DNA of 64,000 nt, taken from the NCBI GenBank assembly GCA_963422275.1, contig OY729418.1, positions 2,790,001 through 2,854,000 of the forward strand, read 5' to 3'. Each line of letters starts with the position of its first letter. Position 1 is the first letter of the stretch. The stretch comes from G963422275 sp963422275 (GTDB taxonomy: Bacteria > Pseudomonadota > Alphaproteobacteria > Rhodobacterales > Rhodobacteraceae). This document shows positions 8,598 through 16,896 of the stretch, piece by piece. The notes beneath the pieces were generated by a model. It did not search any database and was not told where the DNA came from. It worked only from the letters and a program-made list of their open reading frames with translations. The position numbers and the translations under genes were made by a program.

Positions 8598-9614
8598 ATG
8601 GGACAACCATTGATGGCAACTGCCGCGCACGACGGAATTCTGGACGCCGCCTTGGCGTGGCACCAAGCGAGTGGTGCTGCCATTGCCACGGTTCTGCAGA
8701 CTTGGGGGTCAGCGCCAAGACCAGTCGGGAGCCAGCTGGCGATCGGAGCAAACGGCGAAATCAGCGGGTCTGTGTCAGGCGGATGTGTCGAGAGCGCAGT
8801 GGTGGCCGAAGCGATGGACTGTTTGGAAAGCGGCCAGCCGGCAGTGCTGGATTTTGGCGTCTCCAACGAGGATGCGTTTGCTGTTGGGCTAGCCTGCGGC
8901 GGAAAGATACAGGTGCTTGTGGAGCCGATAGGAGGTGAGCCGGGCCTTCCTGAACCCGTTCTGACGGACCTGCTGGCGCGCATTGAATCGAAGATGTCAA
9001 CCGCGCTGTTAACGAATGTCATTACGTGGGAGCGTCAACTTGCCGGCGAAAGCTCCCATTGCCTTCCAGTGCATGTGAAAGACCGTTTCGAAAGTGACAG
9101 GTGCGGGTTCGAAGGCGACTGGTTCGTGAACGTCTTCAATCCGCCACTTCGGATGATCGTCGTTGGCGGCGTTCACATTGCCCAGCCGCTGTTGAAAATG
9201 GCCGGTCTTGCCGGTTACGACACGGTCTTGATAGACCCTAGGGAGGCCTTTGCGAGCGGTCCCAGGTTTCCTGGCATCCGAACAACCCACGAGTGGCCGG
9301 ACGAGGCAGTCGCCGCCGAAAAACCAAATTGCAGGACCGCCGTTGTCACGCTCTCGCACGATCCGAAGATCGATGATCCAGCGATCAGCTCGGCACTTCG
9401 TTCAGACGCGTTTTACATTGGCTGTCTCGGTTCGACGCGCACGCACGCCAAGCGTGTCGCAAGGCTGGAGAGGTCTCTGTTCAGTCCAGAGGATATCGCG
9501 CGAATACACGCCCCCGTGGGATTGGACATCGGCGCAAGGTCTCCCGCGGAAATTGCTATCGCCATAATGGCTGAAGTTACAATCCGACTCCGGGTCGGAA
9601 AGAAGCAGGAATGA
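8598..9614 (+). CDS. XdhC/CoxI-family molybdenum cofactor maturation protein
   Basis: 338 residues (an ATG at 8613 would give 333). The N-terminal XdhC-CoxI motif is present as TVLQTWGSAPRPVGSQLAI followed by GSVSGGCVESAV. The C-terminal Rossmann-like XdhC domain contains MIVVGGVHIAQPL and ends with the diagnostic GLDIGARSPAEIAIAIMAEV. XdhC proteins bind the molybdenum cofactor, help sulphurate it and deliver it to xanthine-dehydrogenase-family enzymes. The final ATGA overlaps the next gene, so the two are translationally coupled. Its client is presumably the CoxSLM enzyme encoded 2 kb downstream. Confidence 0.85.
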   Translation: MGQPLMATAAHDGILDAALAWHQASGAAIATVLQTWGSAPRPVGSQLAIGANGEISGSVSGGCVESAVVAEAMDCLESGQPAVLDFGVSNEDAFAVGLACGGKIQVLVEPIGGEPGLPEPVLTDLLARIESKMSTALLTNVITWERQLAGESSHCLPVHVKDRFESDRCGFEGDWFVNVFNPPLRMIVVGGVHIAQPLLKMAGLAGYDTVLIDPREAFASGPRFPGIRTTHEWPDEAVAAEKPNCRTAVVTLSHDPKIDDPAISSALRSDAFYIGCLGSTRTHAKRVARLERSLFSPEDIARIHAPVGLDIGARSPAEIAIAIMAEVTIRLRVGKKQE

Positions 9615-11116
9615 AGTTTGGCTCGATGCCGCTTGCACAGGCGCACGGGAAAATACTGGCGCACTCGGTTTCAGTCGACGGGCGGCGGCTTCGAAAGGGG
9701 CGTACACTGTCGGAACGGGACATCGAGCTTCTCAAAACCGCCGGTATGTCCTGCGTTACGGTTGCCTCGCTCGGACCGCAGGATGTGGTCGAAGACCAAG
9801 CTGCGCAAAGAGTGGGACAGGCGTTGGCGTCCGGGTCTCGCGAACTCAGCCTTTCTGCTCCCTTTACGGGCAGGGTGAACATCTATTCCGAGGCTGCAGG
9901 AGTCATCGAGGTAGACAGAAATGCGGTCATCGGGCTCAACCGGATCGATCCCTCCATAACGCTGGCAACGCTCCCGAACCTTGCACGTGTCGTGCCACGA
10001 ATGCTGGTTGGAACAATCAAGATCGTGACGTATGGCGCACCCGAAATTCATGTGGCCGCTGCAGAGCGAGCCGCGGCAGGAATCCTTTCAATTCGCAGGG
10101 TCATCCACACCGATGCAGGCCTTGTCATCACAAGGTTAGCCGGGCAACCTGCACGCTTGGCCAAAAAAGGTTCGGCGGCGGTTGAGCGACGCCTGAATCA
10201 CCTCGGCATGCGCCTTGCCGACACTCGGGTGGTAGATCATGTTTCCGAAGCTGTCAGCGAAGCTCTTTCATCGAGCAGCGGGTCCCTCCTGCTTGTTCTC
10301 ACCGGCTCGGCGACCTCGGATCCAAGGGACGTCGGCCCGGAAGGTCTGAGGATTGCCGGCGGAGAACTGCACCGCTTTGGCATTCCTGTCGATCCGGGAA
10401 ACCTTCTGTTCTACGGACAGCTCGGAGCGCGGCCCGTGATTGGCCTGCCTGGTTGCGCTAGATCTCCCGCCCTCAACGGTGCCGACTGGGTACTCGAAAG
10501 AATTTCCTGCGGGATTCCGCTCGATGAATCGGCCTTTGCCGCGATGGGCATCGGCGGGCTTCTCAAGGAGATTCCCGCACGGCCGCATCCCAGAGGAGGG
10601 GCGGTTTCGGCGCCTTTGCGCTCCAAGGTCGCAGCCATTGTCATCGCTGGCGGGCCTGACGGGGTCAAGCAAGCCTTGGCAAGCCTGAATGCGTCAGAGG
10701 TGACCAAATCGTTTGTCGTCGGAACCGAGGATGTTCGAAACTCTTGGTCCGATGCAGGTGAATTACGGGTTGAATTCGTTGCGGTGCCATCGACGTTCGC
10801 CGCGCTTGGGGATGCGCTGCGTTCCGGAATTCAAGCTATCCCGCAGGATGCGGACGCAGTGATCCTGGTGCGGCCCGAGAGCAAGGTTCCAACCGCGCAG
10901 CAGCTGAATCGGATGATTGCGGCGTACAGCCCGGAAGACAGCCGCGACATCTGCCGCTTGGCTGGGCCAGAAGGGCATAAGGGGCCGCCATTGTTGCTTG
11001 GAAGGAGGTTTTTTGAGTCGCTTGCGGGGCTTGCAGGGAACAAAGGCGCTTCCGACGTCATCGCCGAGGCGAGTGATCTTGTCATTGAAATCCCAGCCGA
11101 GCCAGAAGACCGATGA
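9611..11116 (+). CDS. MoeA/MogA-like molybdopterin-binding domain fused to a MocA-like nucleotidyltransferase domain
   Basis: 501 residues. Residues 1-340 are a molybdopterin-binding (MoCF) protein with LLLVLTGSATSDPRDVGPEG and the PGNLLFYGQLGARPVIGLPG segment. Residues from about 340 resemble the MocA/MobA cytidylyl- or guanylyltransferase domain, starting SKVAAIVIAGG. The nucleotide-binding signature that should follow (normally AGG-x-S-x-R-[MF]-G, then K) is reduced to AGGPDGVKQALA, and the expected D in the middle reads VILVRPESKVP, so transferase activity is doubtful. The family supplies cytidylated molybdopterin to CO dehydrogenase-type enzymes. Its first ATGA overlaps xdhC. Confidence 0.72.
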   Translation: MKFGSMPLAQAHGKILAHSVSVDGRRLRKGRTLSERDIELLKTAGMSCVTVASLGPQDVVEDQAAQRVGQALASGSRELSLSAPFTGRVNIYSEAAGVIEVDRNAVIGLNRIDPSITLATLPNLARVVPRMLVGTIKIVTYGAPEIHVAAAERAAAGILSIRRVIHTDAGLVITRLAGQPARLAKKGSAAVERRLNHLGMRLADTRVVDHVSEAVSEALSSSSGSLLLVLTGSATSDPRDVGPEGLRIAGGELHRFGIPVDPGNLLFYGQLGARPVIGLPGCARSPALNGADWVLERISCGIPLDESAFAAMGIGGLLKEIPARPHPRGGAVSAPLRSKVAAIVIAGGPDGVKQALASLNASEVTKSFVVGTEDVRNSWSDAGELRVEFVAVPSTFAALGDALRSGIQAIPQDADAVILVRPESKVPTAQQLNRMIAAYSPEDSRDICRLAGPEGHKGPPLLLGRRFFESLAGLAGNKGASDVIAEASDLVIEIPAEPEDR

Positions 11117-11601
11117 TCGATAATTCAGCTCTTGTGCGCACGGCATAGCCTGCACTTCGGATTCACTTGAGTGGCGGCACGTGTTGCGGACACGCATATA
11201 GCATGCTTGAGCTAGGCAGCGAGGATGCCGCCCACACGCCCTGGCTCAAGTTCATTGCATCGAAACCTTGCCTGCCGGTTTTCGACACCGGCTCAGGCGT
11301 TGCGGTTTGCAGCAGGTTCGAGAGACGCTTCCCAGCCGCATTTGCCATCTATTATCTGAATTCTGGGTGCATGCGGCACTCCAGATCAGCGCGCTGCAGC
11401 ACGCGGGAATCGGAGTGCCGCCACGCTGCTCCTCACGTATCTGAACAAATCCACCAAAACGAGGCGGCGAAGCTCTCCGATATGCCAATCCACTTGGAAT
11501 ATTCGTCAAAATCTGCGAAGATGCCATGGGTGCCGAAAATCCCTCGGCTGGATTCGCTCAGGCACCATGGGACGAGGCTGAACGTCCAAAGGAGGAATGC
11601 A
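11117..11601 (+). promoter_or_regulatory. 485-base gap before coxS, with a long-armed inverted repeat
   Basis: No gene is recognised here. GCGGCACTCC (11373-11382) and GGAGTGCCGC (11412-11421) are perfect 10-base arms around a 29-base loop. With no T-run it could be an operator, a leader hairpin or the end of the accessory-gene transcript. The promoter of coxSLM should lie between this hairpin and 11590, but I could not pick a convincing -35/-10 pair. Confidence 0.4.
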
Positions 11602-12063
11602 ATGCCCACAGTGAAGATGAACGTGAACGGCCTTGATGTTTCCGGCGAGGTTGAAGGCCGCACACTGCTTTCTGACTTCTTGCGCGAGGAATTGCGCTTG
11701 ACCGGGACACATATCGGTTGCGACACCAGCCAGTGCGGTGCGTGCGTCGTGCATGCGAACGACAAGGCCGTCAAGGCCTGCACAATGTTTGCGCTTGAAG
11801 CGGATGGTGCGAGAATTGTCACGATTGAGGGAATGGCCAACGCTGACGGGTCGCTTGGAAAGATCCAGCAGGCGTTTCAGGACAACCACGGACTGCAATG
11901 TGGATTCTGCACCCCGGGAATGGTTATGTCGGCGGCAGCTCTCCTTAAGGAGATCCCGGATCCTTCAGAGGCGGAAATCCGGAAATACCTTGAAGGAAAT
12001 CTGTGCCGCTGCACGGGATACCACAACATCGTGAAATCAATTCAGGTCGCTGCCACGACTTAA
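11602..12063 (+). CDS. coxS: Carbon monoxide dehydrogenase-type small subunit (two 2Fe-2S clusters)
   Basis: 153 residues; the start ATG at 11602 is preceded by a strong AGGAGG with seven bases spacing, although the frame stays open far upstream. The N-terminal plant-ferredoxin-type cluster uses GCDTSQCGACVV, with its fourth cysteine in KACTMFALE. The C-terminal helical cluster uses CGFCTPGMVMS and NLCRCTGYHNI. Both clusters are complete. It carries electrons from the molybdenum centre of CoxL to the FAD of CoxM, both encoded immediately downstream. Confidence 0.93.
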   Translation: MPTVKMNVNGLDVSGEVEGRTLLSDFLREELRLTGTHIGCDTSQCGACVVHANDKAVKACTMFALEADGARIVTIEGMANADGSLGKIQQAFQDNHGLQCGFCTPGMVMSAAALLKEIPDPSEAEIRKYLEGNLCRCTGYHNIVKSIQVAATT

Positions 12064-12144
12064 GGCGAGTCAGCGAGCAGGGCAGTGCGGAAAACGGCCT
12101 GCAGTGAGAAGACCGCTTGGAAAACATACGATTGGGAGAGCGAA

Positions 12145-14511
12145 ATGCCTAAGGATTTCGGGATTGGCGCAAGTTCAAAGCGCCGGGAAGATGTCCGGTT
12201 CCTTACAGGAAAAGGAAACTACACAGACGACATCAACATCAACGGGCAGGCCTACGTTCATTTTCGCCGTTCAGAGTTCGCTCATGGGACTTTGAAGTCC
12301 GTTGACGCTTCGGCAGCTTCAGAGATGTCGGGAGTGCTTCGAATTTTCACTGGCGCTGACTTCGATGGAGTCGGCGGGCTGCCTTGCGGCTGGCAAGTTA
12401 CCGATCGCCATGGAGAGCCAATGAAGGAGCCTGGCCACCCGGTTCTGGCCCAAGGCAAGGTACGGCATGTTGGAGACCCGATTGCCGCAGTGGTTGCGGA
12501 AACGCTGGCACAGGCCCGCGACGCCGCAGAGGCAATCAATGTCAAGATCGATGAGCTGCCGACTGTCGTGGACATGGCGTCCGCCCTCGAAAGCGATACG
12601 TTCGTTCATGACGACATTGGCACCAACCTCTGTTACGACTGGGGACTTGTTGAAGAAAACCGCGAAGCAGTGGACGCTGCCATCGCCGATGCGCCGCATG
12701 TGACGACTCTGGAACTCGTCAACAACCGGCTGGCTCCCAACGCGATGGAGCCCCGCGTGGCAATTGGCGACTACAACGTTGCGAACGACGAATCCACGCT
12801 CTACACGACGTCCCAGAATCCACATGTAATCCGTTTGTTGATGGGAGCCTTCGTTCTCGGCATTCCAGAACACAAACTGAGGGTTGTCGCACCGGATGTT
12901 GGCGGTGGGTTCGGCTCCAAGATATTCCATTACGCTGAAGAGGCATTTTGCACGTTTGCTGCACGTCAGCTGCGAAGGCCGGTGAAGTGGACCGCGACCA
13001 GGACGGAGTCGTTCATTACGGATGCGCACGGCAGGGATCACGTCACGAAGATTGACCTCGCGCTCGATCGCGACGGAAAGTTCTTGGCCATCCGCACCAG
13101 CACTCTGGCAAATATGGGTGCCTATCTTTCGACGTTTTCAACGTCCGTTCCGACTTGGCTGCACGGCACGCTAATGGCGGGAAACTACGTAACTCCATTG
13201 ATCTACGTCAACGTGAAGGCGGTCTTCACAAACACTGTTCCGGTCGATGCGTACCGAGGTGCCGGCAGGCCCGAGGCAACCTTCCAGCTCGAGAGGGTGA
13301 TCGACAAGGCGGCACGCGAACTCGGAATCGATCCCATCGAGATCCGGCGACGAAACTTCATCGGCGCAGACCAGTTTCCATATGCCACCCCTGTCGCTCT
13401 CGAATACGACACCGGCAACTATCAGGCAACGATGGACAAGCTCGAGGAAATAACGGACACAGCTGGATTCAAGGCTCGGGCCGAAAAATCCAGGAATGAA
13501 GGAAAGCTCCGCGGACTTGGGGTCAACTGCTACATCGAGGCTTGCGGCATCGCTCCTTCCAACTTGGTCGGGCAGCTTGGAGCTCGTGCTGGCCTGTACG
13601 AAAGTGCGACAGTAAGGGTCAATGCAACCGGCTCGGTAACTGTCATGACCGGGTGCCATTCTCATGGACAGAGCCACGAAACGACATTTCCGCAAGTGGT
13701 CGCCGACATGCTCGGCATCGAGGAGGGGCAGGTCAACGTGCTTCACGGAGACACCGCAAACACACCGATGGGAATGGGAACGTACGGTTCGCGTTCAATT
13801 GCAGTCGGGGGAGCCGCGATGGTGCGGGCAACCGAGAAAATCGTTGCCAAGGCAAAGAAGATCGCGGCGCATCTCATGGAGGCCGCCGCGGAGGACATAG
13901 AGTTCAGCAACGGATCTTTCACGGTCGTCGGAACTGACAAGTCGGTCGCATGGGGCGATGTCTGTCTAGCGGCATATGTCCCGCACAACTATCCGCTATC
14001 GGAATTGGAGCCCGGGCTTGAGGAGACCGCATTCTACGACCCAGCCAATTTCACGTTCCCTGCAGGTGCCTACGCCTGCGAAGTGGAAGTCGATCCAGAA
14101 ACGGGACGGGTTGACATCTGCTCCTTCACGGCTGCGGACGACTTCGGGAACGTGATCAATCCGATGGTTGTGGATGGGCAGGTGCACGGCGGCATTGCCC
14201 AAGGGGTTGGACAGGCTCTGCTCGAGCACGCGGTCTATGATGGCAACGGACAGCTCCTGACCGGGTCTTACATGGACTATGCGATGCCACGAGCCGACGA
14301 ACTGCCGAGCATGACCATTGATCATTCATGCCAAACACCATGCACGCACAATCCGCTCGGCGTGAAGGGCTGTGGCGAAGCGGGCGCGATTGGCTCTCCG
14401 CCTGCGGTCGTGAATGCGGTGGTCGATGCGCTTCAACGCGGAGGTCACGATGTCTCTCACATCGATATGCCGCTCAGTCCGTCACGGGTTTGGGCGGCAA
14501 TCAACGGGTAG
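12145..14511 (+). CDS. coxL: Form II carbon monoxide dehydrogenase-type molybdopterin-binding large subunit
   Basis: 788 residues starting at ATG 12145, behind GGGAGAG. The active-site loop reads AYRGAGRPEA, the hallmark of form II enzymes; true CO-oxidising form I CoxL has AY-x-CSFR. Other family motifs are GGGFGSK, the cofactor-contacting GSRSIAVGGAA and the final GVKGCGEAGAIGSPPAV with the catalytic glutamate (GEAG). The protein binds molybdopterin (probably the cytidine dinucleotide) and carries out substrate hydroxylation. Because form II members show little or uncertain CO oxidation, the natural substrate may be a small organic compound. Assembles with CoxS and CoxM. Confidence 0.9.
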   Translation: MPKDFGIGASSKRREDVRFLTGKGNYTDDININGQAYVHFRRSEFAHGTLKSVDASAASEMSGVLRIFTGADFDGVGGLPCGWQVTDRHGEPMKEPGHPVLAQGKVRHVGDPIAAVVAETLAQARDAAEAINVKIDELPTVVDMASALESDTFVHDDIGTNLCYDWGLVEENREAVDAAIADAPHVTTLELVNNRLAPNAMEPRVAIGDYNVANDESTLYTTSQNPHVIRLLMGAFVLGIPEHKLRVVAPDVGGGFGSKIFHYAEEAFCTFAARQLRRPVKWTATRTESFITDAHGRDHVTKIDLALDRDGKFLAIRTSTLANMGAYLSTFSTSVPTWLHGTLMAGNYVTPLIYVNVKAVFTNTVPVDAYRGAGRPEATFQLERVIDKAARELGIDPIEIRRRNFIGADQFPYATPVALEYDTGNYQATMDKLEEITDTAGFKARAEKSRNEGKLRGLGVNCYIEACGIAPSNLVGQLGARAGLYESATVRVNATGSVTVMTGCHSHGQSHETTFPQVVADMLGIEEGQVNVLHGDTANTPMGMGTYGSRSIAVGGAAMVRATEKIVAKAKKIAAHLMEAAAEDIEFSNGSFTVVGTDKSVAWGDVCLAAYVPHNYPLSELEPGLEETAFYDPANFTFPAGAYACEVEVDPETGRVDICSFTAADDFGNVINPMVVDGQVHGGIAQGVGQALLEHAVYDGNGQLLTGSYMDYAMPRADELPSMTIDHSCQTPCTHNPLGVKGCGEAGAIGSPPAVVNAVVDALQRGGHDVSHIDMPLSPSRVWAAING

Positions 14512-14517
14512 GAGAGC

Positions 14518-14543
14518 CGATCCGGAACGGCCGTTCCGGATCG
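14518..14543. promoter_or_regulatory. Perfect 26-bp palindrome between coxL and coxM
   Basis: CGATCCGGAACGG is followed directly by its exact reverse complement. It sits five bases after the coxL stop and 25 bases before the coxM start. It can form a loop-poor hairpin in RNA or serve as a dimeric operator. It may tune coxM translation, protect the mRNA end, or be a dispersed repeat; the sequence alone cannot decide. Confidence 0.6.
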
Positions 14544-14567
14544 CGGAATGCATTCAGGGAGAATGAA

Positions 14568-15359
14568 ATGTATGACTTTGATTTTGAGAGTCCGGCGACT
14601 CTAGCCGACGCGAAGGCGGCTCTGTCCGATGAGGACGCCCAGCCACTTGGCGGCGGGCAGACGTTGATTCCGACGCTGAAGAGCCGTTTGGCCGGACCGA
14701 GCAAGCTCGTGTCACTCGCGCGGATACCCGGACTCGTTGGTGTCGAGAAGGACTCATCCGGCATGATACGTGTCCGCGGTGCGACAACACACGCGGAAGT
14801 CGCGTCCGCTGCTGAAGCGAGCTTCCCGGCATTGTCAGCGTTGGCTGGAAACATCGGGGACCCAGCCGTTCGAAACCGTGGAACCATTGGCGGAAGCCTC
14901 GCCAACAACGACCCGTCGGCCTGTTACCCTGTTGCCGTGCTCGGCACGGGAGCGACAATTGAAACAAGTTCTCGGAAAATCGCGGCAGACGACTTCTTCG
15001 CCGGACTCTTCGAAACGGTGCTTGAGCATGGTGAAATCATCACAAATGTCTGCTTTCCGGTGCCTGAGGCAGCAAACTATCAGAAGTTCGATCAGCCAGC
15101 TTCCCGCTTTGCGCTTGTCGGTGTCTTCGTCGCGCGTTTTGGCGATGATGTACGCGTGGCGGTGACAGGTGCGTCGTCCGACGGCGTTTACCGCTGGTCG
15201 GAGGCGGAGTCCGCCTTGGGAGGGGATTTTTCGCCTAGTGCGCTGAACGGATTGAGCGTTTCGGCCGATGGAATGATCAATGACATTCACGGAAGCGGGA
15301 GATATCGCGCACATCTCGTCACCGTGATGGCAAAAAGGGCTGTCGCAGCGGCGAATTGA
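14568..15359 (+). CDS. coxM: Carbon monoxide dehydrogenase-type FAD-binding medium subunit
   Basis: 263 residues, ATG at 14568 with GGGAGA eight bases upstream. FAD-binding motifs are GGGQTLIP near residue 32 and GNIGDPAVRNRGTIGGSLAN near residue 100, followed by the C-terminal CO_deh_flav_C region. It is slightly shorter than typical CoxM (about 280-290), mainly at the C-terminus. It passes electrons from CoxS to the respiratory chain. Gene order S-L-M differs from the M-S-L order of classical form I operons and is common among form II clusters. Confidence 0.9.
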   Translation: MYDFDFESPATLADAKAALSDEDAQPLGGGQTLIPTLKSRLAGPSKLVSLARIPGLVGVEKDSSGMIRVRGATTHAEVASAAEASFPALSALAGNIGDPAVRNRGTIGGSLANNDPSACYPVAVLGTGATIETSSRKIAADDFFAGLFETVLEHGEIITNVCFPVPEAANYQKFDQPASRFALVGVFVARFGDDVRVAVTGASSDGVYRWSEAESALGGDFSPSALNGLSVSADGMINDIHGSGRYRAHLVTVMAKRAVAAAN

Positions 15360-15409
15360 AGTTTTGGACCGGCGTGAATCCGTTGCTGCATTGAGGTCTT
15401 CCTACCGCG

Positions 15410-15810
15410 CTAACAACCGATGGCGCTTACATGACTGCCATAGTCGAGAATTTCTTGGTCGCGCGTCACCAAAGTGCGAACATATTCATGCGACGTGGCA
15501 ATGAGAATGCGGTCGACAGGATCAGAGGGCGGCCTTCCGGGTAGATTGGCAGACTTGACCAGAACGGAAGGAGTCAAACCAGTCAGTTCAACCTCCGGCA
15601 GTGCATAGAACCGTTCAAACCATATCTCGGTACTTAATGAAACGTGATCTTGCCCTTTGCCTCGAGCATTGCGATTTCCCTTGCAGTCATGGGCGAGATA
15701 AATAGGTGTCCCGCGTGTGCCTCTTGCAATGCACTCGCCCCGGCTCCCGCAGATGCTCACCCTTTGCGGTCCAAATCATGGCGCAGGTGTCAAACAAGAA
15801 ATCTGGCATC
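15410..15810 (-). pseudogene. Decayed PIN-domain toxin (VapC-like)
   Basis: The minus strand opens with MPDFLFDTCAMIWTAKGE, a PIN N-terminus with the first acidic residue (FDTC). The product then moves between frames: SPMTAREIAMLEAKGKITF is in a second frame, and STEIWFERFYALPEVELTG plus PVDRILIATSHEYVRTLVTR are in a third, ending TRDQEILDYG. All PIN landmarks are there, but at least two or three frameshifts break the gene, so no ribonuclease can be made. The start lies five bases after the stop of the neighbouring antitoxin-like frame, as in vapBC operons. Confidence 0.72.
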
Positions 15811-15815
15811 TAAAG

Positions 15816-16034
15816 CTACCGTGCAGCATCCCATTCCACGTTTGCAGGCGCGGTGATATCCGTTTCTGACGCAACTGCAACAGTCCCCTTGAGCACGCCG
15901 AAGACGCGCGAGAAGGGACCAGGGTTCATCATTTCAGAGGACAAGGCAGCTTGCTGGTATTCTGGCCTGCTATCGGCCATTGGCGGCAACTTGTCCTTTG
16001 GGACTTTTTGAAATTCCAGTTGTTGCTCCTGCAT
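15816..16034 (-). CDS. Probable antitoxin remnant paired with the decayed PIN toxin
   Basis: About 72 residues from ATG 16034. The sequence ends FGVLKGTVAVASETDITAPANVEWDAAR, resembling the C-terminal toxin-binding tails of antitoxins that precede PIN toxins (a KG-T/K-V hinge, then acidic and aromatic residues). No DNA-binding N-terminal domain is visible, so it may be truncated or of an unusual type. Placed immediately upstream of the PIN gene on the same strand; since the toxin is dead, this gene is probably no longer under selection. Confidence 0.45.
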   Translation of the reverse strand: MQEQQLEFQKVPKDKLPPMADSRPEYQQAALSSEMMNPGPFSRVFGVLKGTVAVASETDITAPANVEWDAAR

Positions 16035-16133
16035 GGACACTTTGGCGGATTTGTATCCAGCATGGAGCCAAAGGCTCAATTTGTGATTCGTATGCGCAAG
16101 TGTTGGAAAGGGCGGGGTGTCAGGAGGTTGAGC

Positions 16134-16310
16134 TATGGACAGCAAGGCGTTTCAGGAGTGGCTTTCTGCGACGGGGGCGCAACGGCGCGAGGCGCTGGCA
16201 GCGCTTTCGTGCCGGAGCGAGGGTGATGCGTCGAAGGCGGCGATCTCCACATCCAGACCATGAACAACCGGCGCAGCCGCCTCAAGGACTTCTTGCGTCT
16301 CCGCCTCGAC
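16134..16310 (+). pseudogene. Internally deleted IS1595-family transposase relic
   Basis: ATG 16134 opens MDSKAFQEWLSA, the usual N-terminus of one IS1595 group. After about 35 codons the sequence jumps, in another frame, to DLHIQTMNNRRSRLKDFLR, which belongs near the C-terminus of the same transposases (normally FHIQ-T-VNN-RHSRFKDFLR). The catalytic middle is missing. The leader GTATGCGCAAGTGTT before the start resembles the leader of the second relic near 45780. Confidence 0.65.
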
Positions 16311-16896
16311 TTCCTGCCCCTCTGCGGCAGTTCGGTGGCGGAGCGGTCCGGATCACGCGACGGTCTGCCGGTTTCGCCAGTTGCCTGTGCGGCGCAACCG
16401 CGCCGTCAGGTCGGGATCGTGGCTGGGGTGGGCTTCGGTCGGGGATCATGTTCCGGGCCGCCCGGGAGCATCCGCAATCACTTGCGGCAACTGCCAGACG
16501 CCCGGCCAGCTTCGGAAACCGAAATGCAGAGCGAAAAACCGCTTTCGCAAGGTCTTGCGTCATGCAACAATCGGACACGAGGGCATTTGAAACGGGATGC
16601 GGAGCAATGGCGCAGGAGGGCCCGGGGAGCGTGCGTCGGGAGGGGCTGACAGTCGTGCAGCCGTTTCAGGCGTTTCCGGACAATGCTGCCGCCAAGCGCT
16701 GGCACGAGCAACAGCCGCGGCCCGAAGCCCGGTTTTGCCTTCACTGTGGATTGACCGATGCGTCAGCCGTCGCGCGCCGCAAGTTCGTGCCGTGCGATTG
16801 CCACGCCTCCCCCTTCGCAAGGCGAAACGGTCTTTTCAGGCGCATGATTTTCAATGCGCGCTCAGGACGAGGAAACACAAAGGAGTGAATTGGCTC
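16311..16896. other. Mixed mobile-element debris upstream of the ankyrin gene
   Basis: No intact gene. Bases 16441-16473 match, in inverted orientation, 61702-61734 inside a decayed IS5 element (identical GGGGATCATGTTCCGGGC core). Further on, one frame reads FPDNAAAKRWHEQQPRPEAR then a C-x2-C pair, like the N-terminal zinc-ribbon region of IS1595 transposases (F-P-D-x-A-A-x-x-W). Several elements therefore decayed on top of each other here. Confidence 0.45.

Noticed and set aside
12145..15359. Form I (true CO-oxidising) CO dehydrogenase
   Set aside because: The active-site loop is AYRGAGR rather than the AY-x-CSFR of form I, and the S-L-M order also fits form II.
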